47,946 nt of DNA from Clostridium sp. (GTDB lineage Bacteria; Bacillota; Clostridia; Clostridiales; Clostridiaceae). This document shows positions 26,175-36,600 of the stretch, piece after piece. The notes beneath the pieces were generated by a model. That model saw only the letters and a list, made by a program, of their open reading frames with translations, was not told the DNA's origin and did no database searches. Within the stretch, counting starts at the first letter, position 1, and every line of letters begins with the position of its first letter. The stretch lies in contig SVCL01000157.1 of assembly GCA_015058405.1 (NCBI GenBank), positions 1 to 47,946 on the forward strand, read 5' to 3'. A program made the translations under genes and the position numbers.

Positions 26175-29100
26175 CTATATTTCGCCTTCTTCCCAATCTT
26201 CACTGTAATCTTCACTATAGTCTTCATAATAGCCTATATTTTGTTGCATTTCTTCATTATGCAAACCACCTAATAATGAATGAACCATTTTATAATTTCC
26301 ATTTAACTTAAATTTGTTTTCAATTTTTTCAAAATCTATTATTCCTACTGGATGAACTCCAAGTCCAATATTAGCACTTACCATATCTAATAATTGTCCT
26401 ATATATCCAGCTTCTATAGTAACTAATCTTAAAGAATTTTCTCCATATAAAGGTTCAATTGCATCTAAATTAGCTATTAAGAAAATTGAAAATGCTGCTT
26501 TTTTAAATACAGGTCTATATACAAATGGAACATAAATATCTTCAGGTATTTCTTCTTTTGATACCAAGTACAACTTATTCTCTTTTGGATTATAATAGTA
26601 AATTCCTGATTCTATACCTTCAACTCTATCCTTAGCTATATATACATATGTTTGAACTGCATATAGTTCACCAAATGATGGATATAATCTAGCTTCTTTA
26701 TTATTGCAAACTCTACTTCTTACAGAATCTAATAATACAGATATAGTTTCTAATTTAATTTTTTCCTTTGAGAATTCTCTACATGCTTGTAAATTAAGTA
26801 CATCTGGATTTAACTTATTTTTATTACATACATCAAGTAAAGGTATTGATAAAGTTTTTAAATCTTTTCTTAGATATAATTTTCTTTCCTTAAATCTATC
26901 TCTCTCATCTAAATCAACTATTATATCTTTTGATTTTTTACCATTTTTATTATTTAGATTTATAATAGTTCTTACTGTTGGATTCTTATAGAATTCATCA
27001 AACCTTACCTTTATTCCTAATTTCTTTCTTATAGAATTTATCATCTTTACTATATCAACTGATGTTATTCCTAAACCTAATAAATCAGTATCTTCAGTAA
27101 TATCTTGTATATCTAATACTTCTTTTACTATATCTAATACATTATTATTTGATATTAGTTCATCAAAATCGTCACTTGAACTTTCACTATTATCTACATA
27201 TAACTCTAAGATATTAGCTATTGTTGGATTCTTATAGAACTCATCAAATCTTATCTTTATACCTAAATTTTTTCTTATAGAATTTATCATCTTCACTATA
27301 TCGACTGATGTTATTCCTAAGCCTATTAAATCAGTATTAAGATCTATATTTTCCATATTAATAGCTTTTTTAACTAAATCTATAAGTTTATCTGAAACCT
27401 TTTTAGAATTTATATTATTAGTAGTACTTTCTTTTACTTTTTCACTTACCATAGGTAAACTAGCAATATCAATTTTTCCATTTACATTTAATGGCCAAGA
27501 ATCTATTATCATAACATAGCTTGGAATCATGTATGCTGGTAACTTAGAAGATAAATATTTTATTATATCTTCTTCACTTATCTTGCACTTAGTCTTTAAT
27601 TTTACATATGCAACTATATTCTTTTGACCATCCTTATCTTCTTTTATAGTTACAACAGAATCATTTACAGATTCATTATCATTAAGTACATTTTTGATTT
27701 CACCAAGCTCAATTCTAAAGCCTCTTATTTTTACTTGATAATCCGCTCTTCCTATAAACTCTATATTTCCATCTGGTAGGTATCTTCCTAGATCCCCTGT
27801 CTTATAAAGTCTTTTTTGAAGTTCTTCATTCCAAATGAAACTACTTTCTGTTTTTTCTTTATTTCCTATATATTCTTTAGCAAGACCTTTACCTGCTATA
27901 TATAGCTCTCCTGTAGCCCAAATAGGTTTTTTATGCATTTTATCATCTAAGATATAAAATTCTTGATTTGCTAAAGGCATACCATAAGGTATACTTGTCC
28001 ATTTATCCTTAATCTCTCCTATTTCATACATTATAGACCAAATAGAAGCTTCAGTTGCTCCACCTAAACTTATTACCTTAATGTCTTTATTTGATAATTT
28101 CTTTATTCTATCAGGTAAATTTAGTGGTATCCAATCTCCACTTAACATTACAACTCTTAAGCTATCTGGTAATTTCTCATCACAAGACTCCATATAATCT
28201 ACTAATAAGTCCATAGTAGTAGGAACTGTATTCCATATGCTTACATCATATTGCTTTAAAAGCATTAACCAATAACTTGGATCTATATTATCTTTGTTCT
28301 TAGGTACAACTATTGCTCCTCCTGCATTTAACATACCAAAAATATCATATACTGATAAATCAAAAGAAAGAGAAGATAAAGCAAGTATTCTATCACTTTC
28401 ATTAACTTTAAACTTACTATTAATATCTAAAACAGTATTCATAGCAGCTCCATGTTCTATTGCAACTCCTTTAGGTTTTCCAGTAGAACCTGAAGTATAA
28501 ATTATATAAGCCAATTCATCTATATCATAATGTGAATCTAAATTGTAATTACTGTTATCACATTCAACTTCATCTACATATAAGATATTTGCTGCATATG
28601 GTAATTGTGAACTTTCCTTATACTTTGATTGAGTTAATATAATATTTATATTACTTTCTTCAAATATAATTTGCTTTCTTGCTACAGGCATATTAATATC
28701 AATTGGTACATAAATATTATTAGATTTTAATACTCCTAAAGCAGCAACTATTTGTTCGTATCCCTTTTCCATAACTATTGCAATTTTTTCTTGTTCTTTA
28801 TTAGAGATATCTTTTATCCATTTAGCCACATTATTACTTAAAGAATTTAATTCTTTATATGTTAAATTTTTATCTTCAGAAAGTACAGCTATTGCATCAT
28901 CATTTTTATTACCAACTTTCTCTTCTAATCTACATATATCAAATTTATTTTCTGTATCGTTAATCTCCTTTAATAGCTTATTACTGCTTGTTTCTAATCT
29001 ATTAATATTACAACTATTTTCCCAAGCTTCATCACTATCTATTAATTGTTGTATTCTTAAACAATATATTTCAAACATATAGTCTATTAATTTTTCTGGG

Positions 29101-32100
29101 AAAATGCTCTCTAAATAATCCCAATGGAATTTTAGTACTCCCTTTTCTTCATATACTTGATTATCTATATAAACTTGTGGTGTTTGACTAATTCCATACA
29201 CGAATTCACCTAAAGAATCTACTACCGAAACATCTAATCCTAACTTGCTTTGAGTTAAAGTACTAGTAAATACTACAGGCATTAATGCTCTACTACTATC
29301 TTTAGTTTCTTTAACTATTTCTCTTAATATGTCTATACCATTAAACTCTCTATTATCTAAGTTATCCCATAGCTTCTCTTGTAATTCTTTAGCTATAACT
29401 ACAAATGAATCTTTATCTTCCATATCCATATCTAAAAATGTAACAGAAGTAAAATCACCAATTATTTTTTCTACATCTTTATGTAATGGTAATCTATTAA
29501 ATAAAGTTAAATCTACAGTAAACTTCTTTTCCTTACTCCATAAAGAAAGAACTTCAAAATATACACTTAAAAATATAATTGAAGGAGTAATTGAAAATCT
29601 TCCTGCTTTTCTCTTTAATTCTTCCCATTTTTCTTTAGATAAAGTTCCTTGTACTCTCTTAAATATTGGAGTCTTTATATCCTTAGTAGAATTTATTAAT
29701 GGTAACTTTGGTGCTGGTGGTAAATCTTTAATTTTATTTAACCAATAATTCTTTGCATTTTTATATTTATTTGTTTTTTTAATTTCTGATTCAGATAATA
29801 CATAATCTCTAAAAGATAATTCTAAAGGTTCTAATTCTAAATATGGATTACTAATAAATCTACCTAATTCGTCAATTATTATATAAATACTTTGAGCATC
29901 TGCTATTAACATATCAATACTAAAATGCATTCTTACCTTATTATCAGCAAGTTTAGATAATACAAAATCAAACATTGGATATTCGTTAGTTTTATATACC
30001 TTATGTGATAATTCTTCTCTAACCTTTAATATTCCTTGTTCCTTATATGTCTCATTTACAAAATTATTTACTTCTATCTTATACTCTGGAACATTTCTTA
30101 ATATCCTTTGTGTACCATCATCTTCTATAACAGCTCTCAACATATCGTGTCTTTCTATTACTCTATGTATTGCCTTTTTTATATTTTCCACATCTGCATC
30201 TATATCAATTTCAAAATATCCATGTGATCCTACGCTTCCAAGCTCTATTTCATTAGCTCTTCCAACCCAGTAAGCTTCTTGAACCTTATTAAGAGGAAAA
30301 CTTTCATATCTTTCTTCTTGATTAGGTTTAATTTCAGCTATATTCATTTCATCACTTAAATTATTTTTCTCTTCGTAATTATCTATATAATCACTTAAAA
30401 ATCTTATTGTTGGATTTGTAATAATCTCTTTTAATGGTATCTTTACTTTAAAGTTTTTATTTATTTCTGTAGCTAATTGTATAGCTAATAGTGAATGTCC
30501 TCCTAGTTCAAAGAAACTATCTTCTATTCCTATATTATCTACCCATAATAGCTTACTCCATATAGACACTAATGCTTTTTCAGTATCAGTTTTAGCATAT
30601 AACTTTTCACTATTGTCTATATATACTTCACTTACAGATGGTAATGATTTTCTATCTACCTTTCCATTATTTAAATGAGGTATTTCTTTAATTTTTATAT
30701 ACATTGTAGGAATCATATATTCTGGTAATAATGTACTTAAAAATTGTTTTAATTCTCTAACATTTAACTCAGCATTATCTTTAATTACAACGTATGCTAC
30801 CAACCTTAATGTATTCATTGAATCTTTTTCAGCTAAAACTATAGAGTTTTCAATAACATCATTTCTATTTAATGCGCCTTCTATTTCAGTTGTTTCAATT
30901 CTTAATCCTCTAAGCTTAACTTGAAAATCTCGTCTTCCTAAGAAATCTATATTTCCATCTGGTAAATATTTTGCCAAATCCCCTGTTTTATAAATCTTTT
31001 CTCCATTTTTTCTGAATATATCAGTAACAAAACTTTTATCAGTTAAATCTTTTCTATTTAAGTAACCTCTACCTACAAAGTCTCCACCTATATATAATTC
31101 TCCAATAACACCAATTGGAACTCTATTCATATTTTCATCTAATATATAAGTTTGTACATTATTCATAGGCTTTCCTATAGTTACTTTTTCATCTTCTGGT
31201 TCACATAAACAATAAGTAACTTGTACTGCTGCTTCTGTTGGTCCATATAAGTTATATAACTTAGAATCTTTTAATTTTTTATAAAAATTATTCTTTAACC
31301 TTACAGGAACTTCTTCACCTGTACAAATTACTGCTTTTAATGAAGTACACTCAGATATTCTTTCATCTTCAAGTATTATTCCAAGCATTGATGGAACAAA
31401 GTTAGCAACAGTAACCTTATATTCTTTAATTACGTCAATTAAGTAATCACTTACACCTTCAAAGCCTGACTTACTTATTACTAATGTTGCTCCTACGCAT
31501 AAAGGACAAAACATTTCTGGAATAGATACATCAAATGTATATGTTGTTTTTTGGATTACTCTATCACTTTCATTAAAATTAAAATATCCAATTCCCCAAC
31601 TTAATCTACTACTTATACCTTTGTGTTCATTCATTGCACCTTTAGGTTTTCCAGTTGAACCTGAAGTATAAATAATATAAGCTAAATTATTTTCTTTTAC
31701 TTCACTTGGTACATATTCTTTACTTTCACCATTAAATAAATCCCATCCTGAATCTATTGGTATAGCTATATCACTTAATTCTTTTAATAATCCTATATTT
31801 TTTTCTTGTGTCAATATAATAGGTGCTTTAGTGTCTTCTACTATATATTCAATTCTTGAAATAGGATATTTAACATCCATAGGTACATAAGCTGCACCAG
31901 CCTTTATAACACCTAATATTGCTATATACATTTCAAAAGATCTTTCAAAAAATAAAGCTACTAAACTATCAGGTTTTACCCCTTGTTTTACTAAGTAATT
32001 AGCAACTTGATTACTCTTCTCATCAAGTTCTCTATATGTTAATTCTTTATCTTCAAAAATAATTGCTATATTATCAGGAGTTTTTTTAGCTTGTTCAATA

Positions 32101-33620
32101 AAAAACTCATGTAATAACTTAGGAGTATCAAACTCTTTATCTGTTTCATTTAAACTATCTAACATACTTATTTCTTCTGACGATAGTATATTTATTTCTG
32201 ATATCTTTTGGCTTGGATTTTGTATTGATTCTTCTAATATCATTAAAAGACTATCTGTTATTCTTTTTATAGTATCTTCAAAAAATAATTCTGTACTATA
32301 CTCAACTTCTAATTCCATACCATAAGGTAACTTCATAAATTGAAAAGATAAATCAAATTTAGAAGTTCCCATATCAGTAGGAATAATTTTTGCTGTTACA
32401 TCTTCCAAGTCAATTTTAGATAAAGGCGCGTTTTGAACAAAAAATCCTACTTGGAATAATGGATTATATCCAAGACATCTTTCAGGATGTAAATATTCAA
32501 CTATCTTTTCAAAAGTTACATCTTGATTCTCAAAAGACTCTAATGAAGATTCTTTACATTTTAATAGAAATTCCTTAAATGTAAACTTAGGATCTATTTC
32601 ATTATTTATTATTACTGTGTTCATAAATAATCCTATAAGATCTTCTATTTCAGTATGAGTTCTATTAGCAACTGCTGTTCCTACATTTATTGATCTTTCA
32701 TTAGAATATCTATATAACATAATGTTAGTTGCAGCAAGGAATACCATAAAAGGTGTAACACCATTATCTACTGCAAATTTGTTTATAGCTTCATTTAGTT
32801 CATCTGATATTATTCTTCTATATTTAGCACCCTTATAAGTCTCCACTTCTGGTCTTACTTTATCTATTGGTAATTGAATAGGTGCAGTTTTACCTTGTAG
32901 CTTTTTCTTCCAAAAATCAATTTGCTTATCTAGAGCTCCTGATAAATATCTTTCCTTTTCCCATAAAGCATAATCAGAATATTGAACTTTTAACTCTTTT
33001 AATGGTATTGGCCTTCCATTTTTCAAACTATCGTATATAACGTTCAATTCCTTGAAAAATAACCCAAGTGACCAACCATCAAAAATAATATGATGCATAA
33101 CAACAACTAGGATGTTCTTTTCATCATCTAGCTTTAATATACTTGCTCTCATTAATGGTGCTTTTCCCAAATCAAATGGTAACCTTATATATTTATCTAT
33201 ATAATCTTGAGCCATTTTATCTTTATCATCTTCAAGGCTCATATCAATGTATGGTACTTCCAATTTTATATTCTTTATTCTTTGATAACTTTCACCATCA
33301 TCTTCAAAGTATTCAGTTCTAATTATTTCATGTCTTTCAACAATTTTATTTAAAGTTTCTTTAAGTATGTCTACATTAAGCTTTCCTGAAAACTCTAATA
33401 CAACAGGTGCATTATAAAATGCATTTTCAGAATCTACTTGATTTAAAAACCACATTCTTTGTTGTGATAAAGAAAGTGATAACTTTTCTAAATTATTCGA
33501 TCTTCTCTCTATTTTATTTTCACGTTTTAAATCTTTTTTATTATTTAACTTCTTTGCTAGATTTAATAATTGCTCTTTAGTTAAAGATTGAACCTTATTT
33601 TTAGTACTATCCACAACCAT
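26175..33620 (-). CDS. NRPS C-A-PCP-Cy-A(Cys)-PCP-PCP-Ox, thiazole-forming
   Basis: The protein has 2481 residues. Module one: C (HHIIFDG, about 176-182), A (about 505-1000) and PCP (Ser1043). Its pocket D-V-P-N-I-T-L-V-Q matches no code I know, although the frame resembles Ser-type domains. Module two begins with a heterocyclization domain: FPLNKVQEAYWVGR, DMLIAD at 1236-1241 instead of HHxxxDG, and SQTPQVYIDNQV. Its A domain (about 1570-2060) has the code D-L-Y-N-M-S-L-I-W, cysteine. Two near-identical carrier domains follow (Ser2105 and Ser2187, both GITSVDIV). The C-terminal domain (about 2225-2455) is a SagB/McbC-like flavin oxidase of the nitroreductase fold. It would oxidise thiazoline to thiazole. 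The tail is acidic and repetitive (SEDYSEDWEEGEI), a likely docking peptide for the TubC_N domain of the next protein. AGGAGG precedes the start. Confidence 0.92.
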   Translation of the reverse strand: MVVDSTKNKVQSLTKEQLLNLAKKLNNKKDLKRENKIERRSNNLEKLSLSLSQQRMWFLNQVDSENAFYNAPVVLEFSGKLNVDILKETLNKIVERHEIIRTEYFEDDGESYQRIKNIKLEVPYIDMSLEDDKDKMAQDYIDKYIRLPFDLGKAPLMRASILKLDDEKNILVVVMHHIIFDGWSLGLFFKELNVIYDSLKNGRPIPLKELKVQYSDYALWEKERYLSGALDKQIDFWKKKLQGKTAPIQLPIDKVRPEVETYKGAKYRRIISDELNEAINKFAVDNGVTPFMVFLAATNIMLYRYSNERSINVGTAVANRTHTEIEDLIGLFMNTVIINNEIDPKFTFKEFLLKCKESSLESFENQDVTFEKIVEYLHPERCLGYNPLFQVGFFVQNAPLSKIDLEDVTAKIIPTDMGTSKFDLSFQFMKLPYGMELEVEYSTELFFEDTIKRITDSLLMILEESIQNPSQKISEINILSSEEISMLDSLNETDKEFDTPKLLHEFFIEQAKKTPDNIAIIFEDKELTYRELDEKSNQVANYLVKQGVKPDSLVALFFERSFEMYIAILGVIKAGAAYVPMDVKYPISRIEYIVEDTKAPIILTQEKNIGLLKELSDIAIPIDSGWDLFNGESKEYVPSEVKENNLAYIIYTSGSTGKPKGAMNEHKGISSRLSWGIGYFNFNESDRVIQKTTYTFDVSIPEMFCPLCVGATLVISKSGFEGVSDYLIDVIKEYKVTVANFVPSMLGIILEDERISECTSLKAVICTGEEVPVRLKNNFYKKLKDSKLYNLYGPTEAAVQVTYCLCEPEDEKVTIGKPMNNVQTYILDENMNRVPIGVIGELYIGGDFVGRGYLNRKDLTDKSFVTDIFRKNGEKIYKTGDLAKYLPDGNIDFLGRRDFQVKLRGLRIETTEIEGALNRNDVIENSIVLAEKDSMNTLRLVAYVVIKDNAELNVRELKQFLSTLLPEYMIPTMYIKIKEIPHLNNGKVDRKSLPSVSEVYIDNSEKLYAKTDTEKALVSIWSKLLWVDNIGIEDSFFELGGHSLLAIQLATEINKNFKVKIPLKEIITNPTIRFLSDYIDNYEEKNNLSDEMNIAEIKPNQEERYESFPLNKVQEAYWVGRANEIELGSVGSHGYFEIDIDADVENIKKAIHRVIERHDMLRAVIEDDGTQRILRNVPEYKIEVNNFVNETYKEQGILKVREELSHKVYKTNEYPMFDFVLSKLADNKVRMHFSIDMLIADAQSIYIIIDELGRFISNPYLELEPLELSFRDYVLSESEIKKTNKYKNAKNYWLNKIKDLPPAPKLPLINSTKDIKTPIFKRVQGTLSKEKWEELKRKAGRFSITPSIIFLSVYFEVLSLWSKEKKFTVDLTLFNRLPLHKDVEKIIGDFTSVTFLDMDMEDKDSFVVIAKELQEKLWDNLDNREFNGIDILREIVKETKDSSRALMPVVFTSTLTQSKLGLDVSVVDSLGEFVYGISQTPQVYIDNQVYEEKGVLKFHWDYLESIFPEKLIDYMFEIYCLRIQQLIDSDEAWENSCNINRLETSSNKLLKEINDTENKFDICRLEEKVGNKNDDAIAVLSEDKNLTYKELNSLSNNVAKWIKDISNKEQEKIAIVMEKGYEQIVAALGVLKSNNIYVPIDINMPVARKQIIFEESNINIILTQSKYKESSQLPYAANILYVDEVECDNSNYNLDSHYDIDELAYIIYTSGSTGKPKGVAIEHGAAMNTVLDINSKFKVNESDRILALSSLSFDLSVYDIFGMLNAGGAIVVPKNKDNIDPSYWLMLLKQYDVSIWNTVPTTMDLLVDYMESCDEKLPDSLRVVMLSGDWIPLNLPDRIKKLSNKDIKVISLGGATEASIWSIMYEIGEIKDKWTSIPYGMPLANQEFYILDDKMHKKPIWATGELYIAGKGLAKEYIGNKEKTESSFIWNEELQKRLYKTGDLGRYLPDGNIEFIGRADYQVKIRGFRIELGEIKNVLNDNESVNDSVVTIKEDKDGQKNIVAYVKLKTKCKISEEDIIKYLSSKLPAYMIPSYVMIIDSWPLNVNGKIDIASLPMVSEKVKESTTNNINSKKVSDKLIDLVKKAINMENIDLNTDLIGLGITSVDIVKMINSIRKNLGIKIRFDEFYKNPTIANILELYVDNSESSSDDFDELISNNNVLDIVKEVLDIQDITEDTDLLGLGITSVDIVKMINSIRKKLGIKVRFDEFYKNPTVRTIINLNNKNGKKSKDIIVDLDERDRFKERKLYLRKDLKTLSIPLLDVCNKNKLNPDVLNLQACREFSKEKIKLETISVLLDSVRSRVCNNKEARLYPSFGELYAVQTYVYIAKDRVEGIESGIYYYNPKENKLYLVSKEEIPEDIYVPFVYRPVFKKAAFSIFLIANLDAIEPLYGENSLRLVTIEAGYIGQLLDMVSANIGLGVHPVGIIDFEKIENKFKLNGNYKMVHSLLGGLHNEEMQQNIGYYEDYSEDYSEDWEEGEI
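26976..27336 (-). repeat. Tandem duplication encoding twin carrier domains
   Basis: Two copies of about 115 bases (26976-27090 and 27222-27336) lie exactly 246 bases (82 codons) apart and differ at only a few, mostly silent, positions. Each encodes LGLGITSVDIVKMINSIRK and the following FDEFYKNPT segment, including the phosphopantetheine Ser. This looks like a recent in-frame duplication of one PCP. Confidence 0.9.
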
Positions 33621-33661
33621 TTACCTCCTAAAACGCTATCAATTAAGTAATATATATTTTG

Positions 33662-33696
33662 TTGGTTCTAGTTTAGTTAAACTAAACTAGAATCAA
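33662..33696 (-). repeat. Long palindrome across the stop codon of the first megasynthase gene
   Basis: Positions 33666-33692 are a perfect odd-length palindrome with 13-base arms (TTCTAGTTTAGTT) around one central base. It extends to 33662-33696 with one mismatch. The stop codon at 33677-33679 lies at its centre. The minus transcript has no T tract after it, so it is not a typical terminator. A role in mRNA processing, stability or translational coupling is possible. Confidence 0.75.
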
Positions 33697-36600
33697 CATC
33701 TTCTATAGCCATAGTTAATAATTCCATTACCTTTTCAGCTATTTCTTCTATAGTAGGGAAACTAAATATATCTCTTAATTGTATTTCAATACCTAAATTT
33801 TCTTTTATCCTTGTAGCAAATTTTGTTGCTAAAATTGAATTACCGCCTAACTCAAAGAAGTTATCTCTAACTCCAACCTTATCAAACTCTAAAATATCAC
33901 AAACTATTTGTACTAAAACCTCTTCTATAGCATTTCTAGGTTCAACAAATTCTGTACTAACTTGAGTAATTTCATAATTAGGTAAAGGTAATGCCTTTTT
34001 ATCAAGCTTTCCATTTGTTGTAAGCGGGAATTCATTCATAACTATAAAGTTAGCTGGAACCATATAATATGGTACTCTCTCTTTTACATAGTCTCTTATC
34101 TCAGGTACAATTTTATCTATGTCTTCTCCTTTATGTGGTACATTAGCATAATATTTAAAATCATCCTTAACTACTATTTCTTGATTTAATAATCTTGTAG
34201 CTAAAGGTTTGCTCTTAGGGTTTTGGAATACAACATCAAAGTATTCTCCAGATTCTTTTCCATTCCACATAACAGACACATTATATCCATAAGATTCTCC
34301 TAATTCATAGAAATCTTCTGCATAGAAACCTTCTAAGTTAAGATCATCTAAGTATTTTGTTATTTCCTTTTTAGTCTCAGAACTTTGTCCATTCCTTATA
34401 CTATCTAAAAGCTTAACATTTCTTACTAACATTTTATTTGGTATATTTCTTATAGCTACATTGCTAATATCTTCTTTAAGTAAGCTTTCTACCTTTTCTT
34501 TATTTATTTCATCTTTATACCAATCATAATTATTAATATCATAATTATCATTTGAAGAATCTTTTTCTATATACAAGACAACATCAAATCTAAATGGTAC
34601 CATTTCATTTTCTTCTCTACCTCTCTTAAGCCTAATTTCAACATCGCTTATACGAGGACATCTCTTCTTTAATACGTAGAAGAATTCTGGAGATATTAAT
34701 AATTCGCTTTCAGCATTTATAGCATGATGTAAATGTGATTGTAAATATAATCTATCTTCATTTTCTTTTGCTTTAAAGAATTCAACAGATCCATGGAATA
34801 CATCTAATAAATTAAAGTTTCTTGAATCTCCTACAAATATATGACCACCATCTTTAACAGAATTAACTGCTTTTTCAAGAACATCTACTAAATATTCAGC
34901 ACTTGGGAAACATTGTGTTACTGAATTTATTATTACTAAATCAAAATATCTTTCTTGTATTCCCTCAAAATTATCTGCTGCTCTAGCTAATAAATCTACT
35001 TGTGGCATATTGTAAGCATCACTCTTTAATTGTTCCTTAATATAGTCAATTGCAACTGTTGAGAAATCACTTCCTAGATAATATTCAGTTTCTGGAGCAA
35101 TCTTAAATAATATCATTCCTGTTCCACATGCTATTTCCATTACTTTTTTATGTGGAATTTTCTTTATTGAATTAATAGTATAATCAACCCATTTAACCAT
35201 ATGTTCTTTAGCTATAGGTTTTCCTGTATAACTACTATTCCATCCTGTAATATTTAAAGTTGGATCATCTACTTCATCATCTTTTTTATTACTATATGTT
35301 GCATCAAATACTGATTGCCATTGTGATACTCTTTCTTCATCCACTTCTTTATCGCTATCATCATCTTTAGGGATTACGTAAGCAATTATTCTATTATCAT
35401 CTGAATTAACTTTTCTAAGTTGAACAATACAGTCTTTTACCTCACTACATTCTTTTATGGTTGATTCAATTTCTCCAAGTTCTACTCTAAATCCATTTAC
35501 CTTTACTTGCTCATCAATTCTTCCAATATAATCTAAGTCACCATTTTCTTTATAACGTGCTAAATCTCCTGACTTATACATGATCTTATTATCATTTTTA
35601 CTATAAGGATTTTCTACAAATCTCTCTTTAGTAAGTTCTGGTCTATTCAAGTATCCTTTAGATACTCCACCACCTCCAACATACATTTCTCCGACTGCAC
35701 CTATTGGAAGTAACATTTTATTTTCATCTAAAATATACACTTGTAAATCGTCTAAAGGCTTACCAACTGGAATTCTATCATCTTCTACATCATCAAAGTT
35801 TTCTACTACACCTAAAGTTACATGAACTGTAGTTTCTGTAATTCCGTACATATTAACTAATTTTGGAGAATCAAATCCATACTTTCTTACCCATGGTTCT
35901 AAAATGCTCTTCTTTAATGCTTCTCCTCCAAAAATAACATATCTTAAATTAAGCTTTTCATCTTGCTCAATATCAATATTTACTAATTGTCTAAAGGCTG
36001 ATGGTGTTTGATTTAAAACTGTTACCTTTTCATCAATTAATAATTGATGGAATTGCTTTGGTGATCTACTAATCATATAAGGAACTATTACTAACTTACC
36101 TCCATATAATAATGCTCCCCATAACTCCCATACTGAAAAGTCAAATGCATAAGAGTGGAAGAATGTCCATACATCCTCATTAGTAAACTTGTAGTAATAT
36201 TCAGTTGATTGGAATAATCTCACAACATTATAATGACTTATCAATGCTCCTTTTGGATTTCCTGTTGAACCAGATGTGTATAATACATAGGCTGTATCAT
36301 CAGGATAAACTGTTTGTTTTAACAATTTACATTGATCATTTGAACAATCTATATCTATGTCTATATCTATAAATTTCAAATCTTTCTTTTCAATAACATC
36401 ATCTTCAATGCCTTTTTCTTTAACAACAATCTTTACATCTGAATCATTAACAATATAATTCAAACGATCTTTAGGATATTTAGGATCTAAAGCAATATAT
36501 GCTGCACCTGTTTTTAAGATAGATAAAATAGCAACTATCATATGTACTGATCTATCAGTACATATTCCAACTACATCTCCTCTACCAATGTTATTATTTA

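Noticed and set aside
26173..26196. TTG start that would extend the 2433-aa protein by eight residues
   Set aside because: It would overlap the previous gene by 22 bases, and the TubC_N domain begins naturally at the ATG at 26172.
26948..33620. CRISPR-like or tandem repeat array
   Set aside because: The only clear direct repeat is the in-frame twin PCP. There are no regularly spaced short repeats with unique spacers anywhere in the window.
33662..33696. Palindrome read as an intra-operon terminator
   Set aside because: The minus strand downstream lacks a T tract, and the next gene continues the same pathway with its own ribosome binding site.
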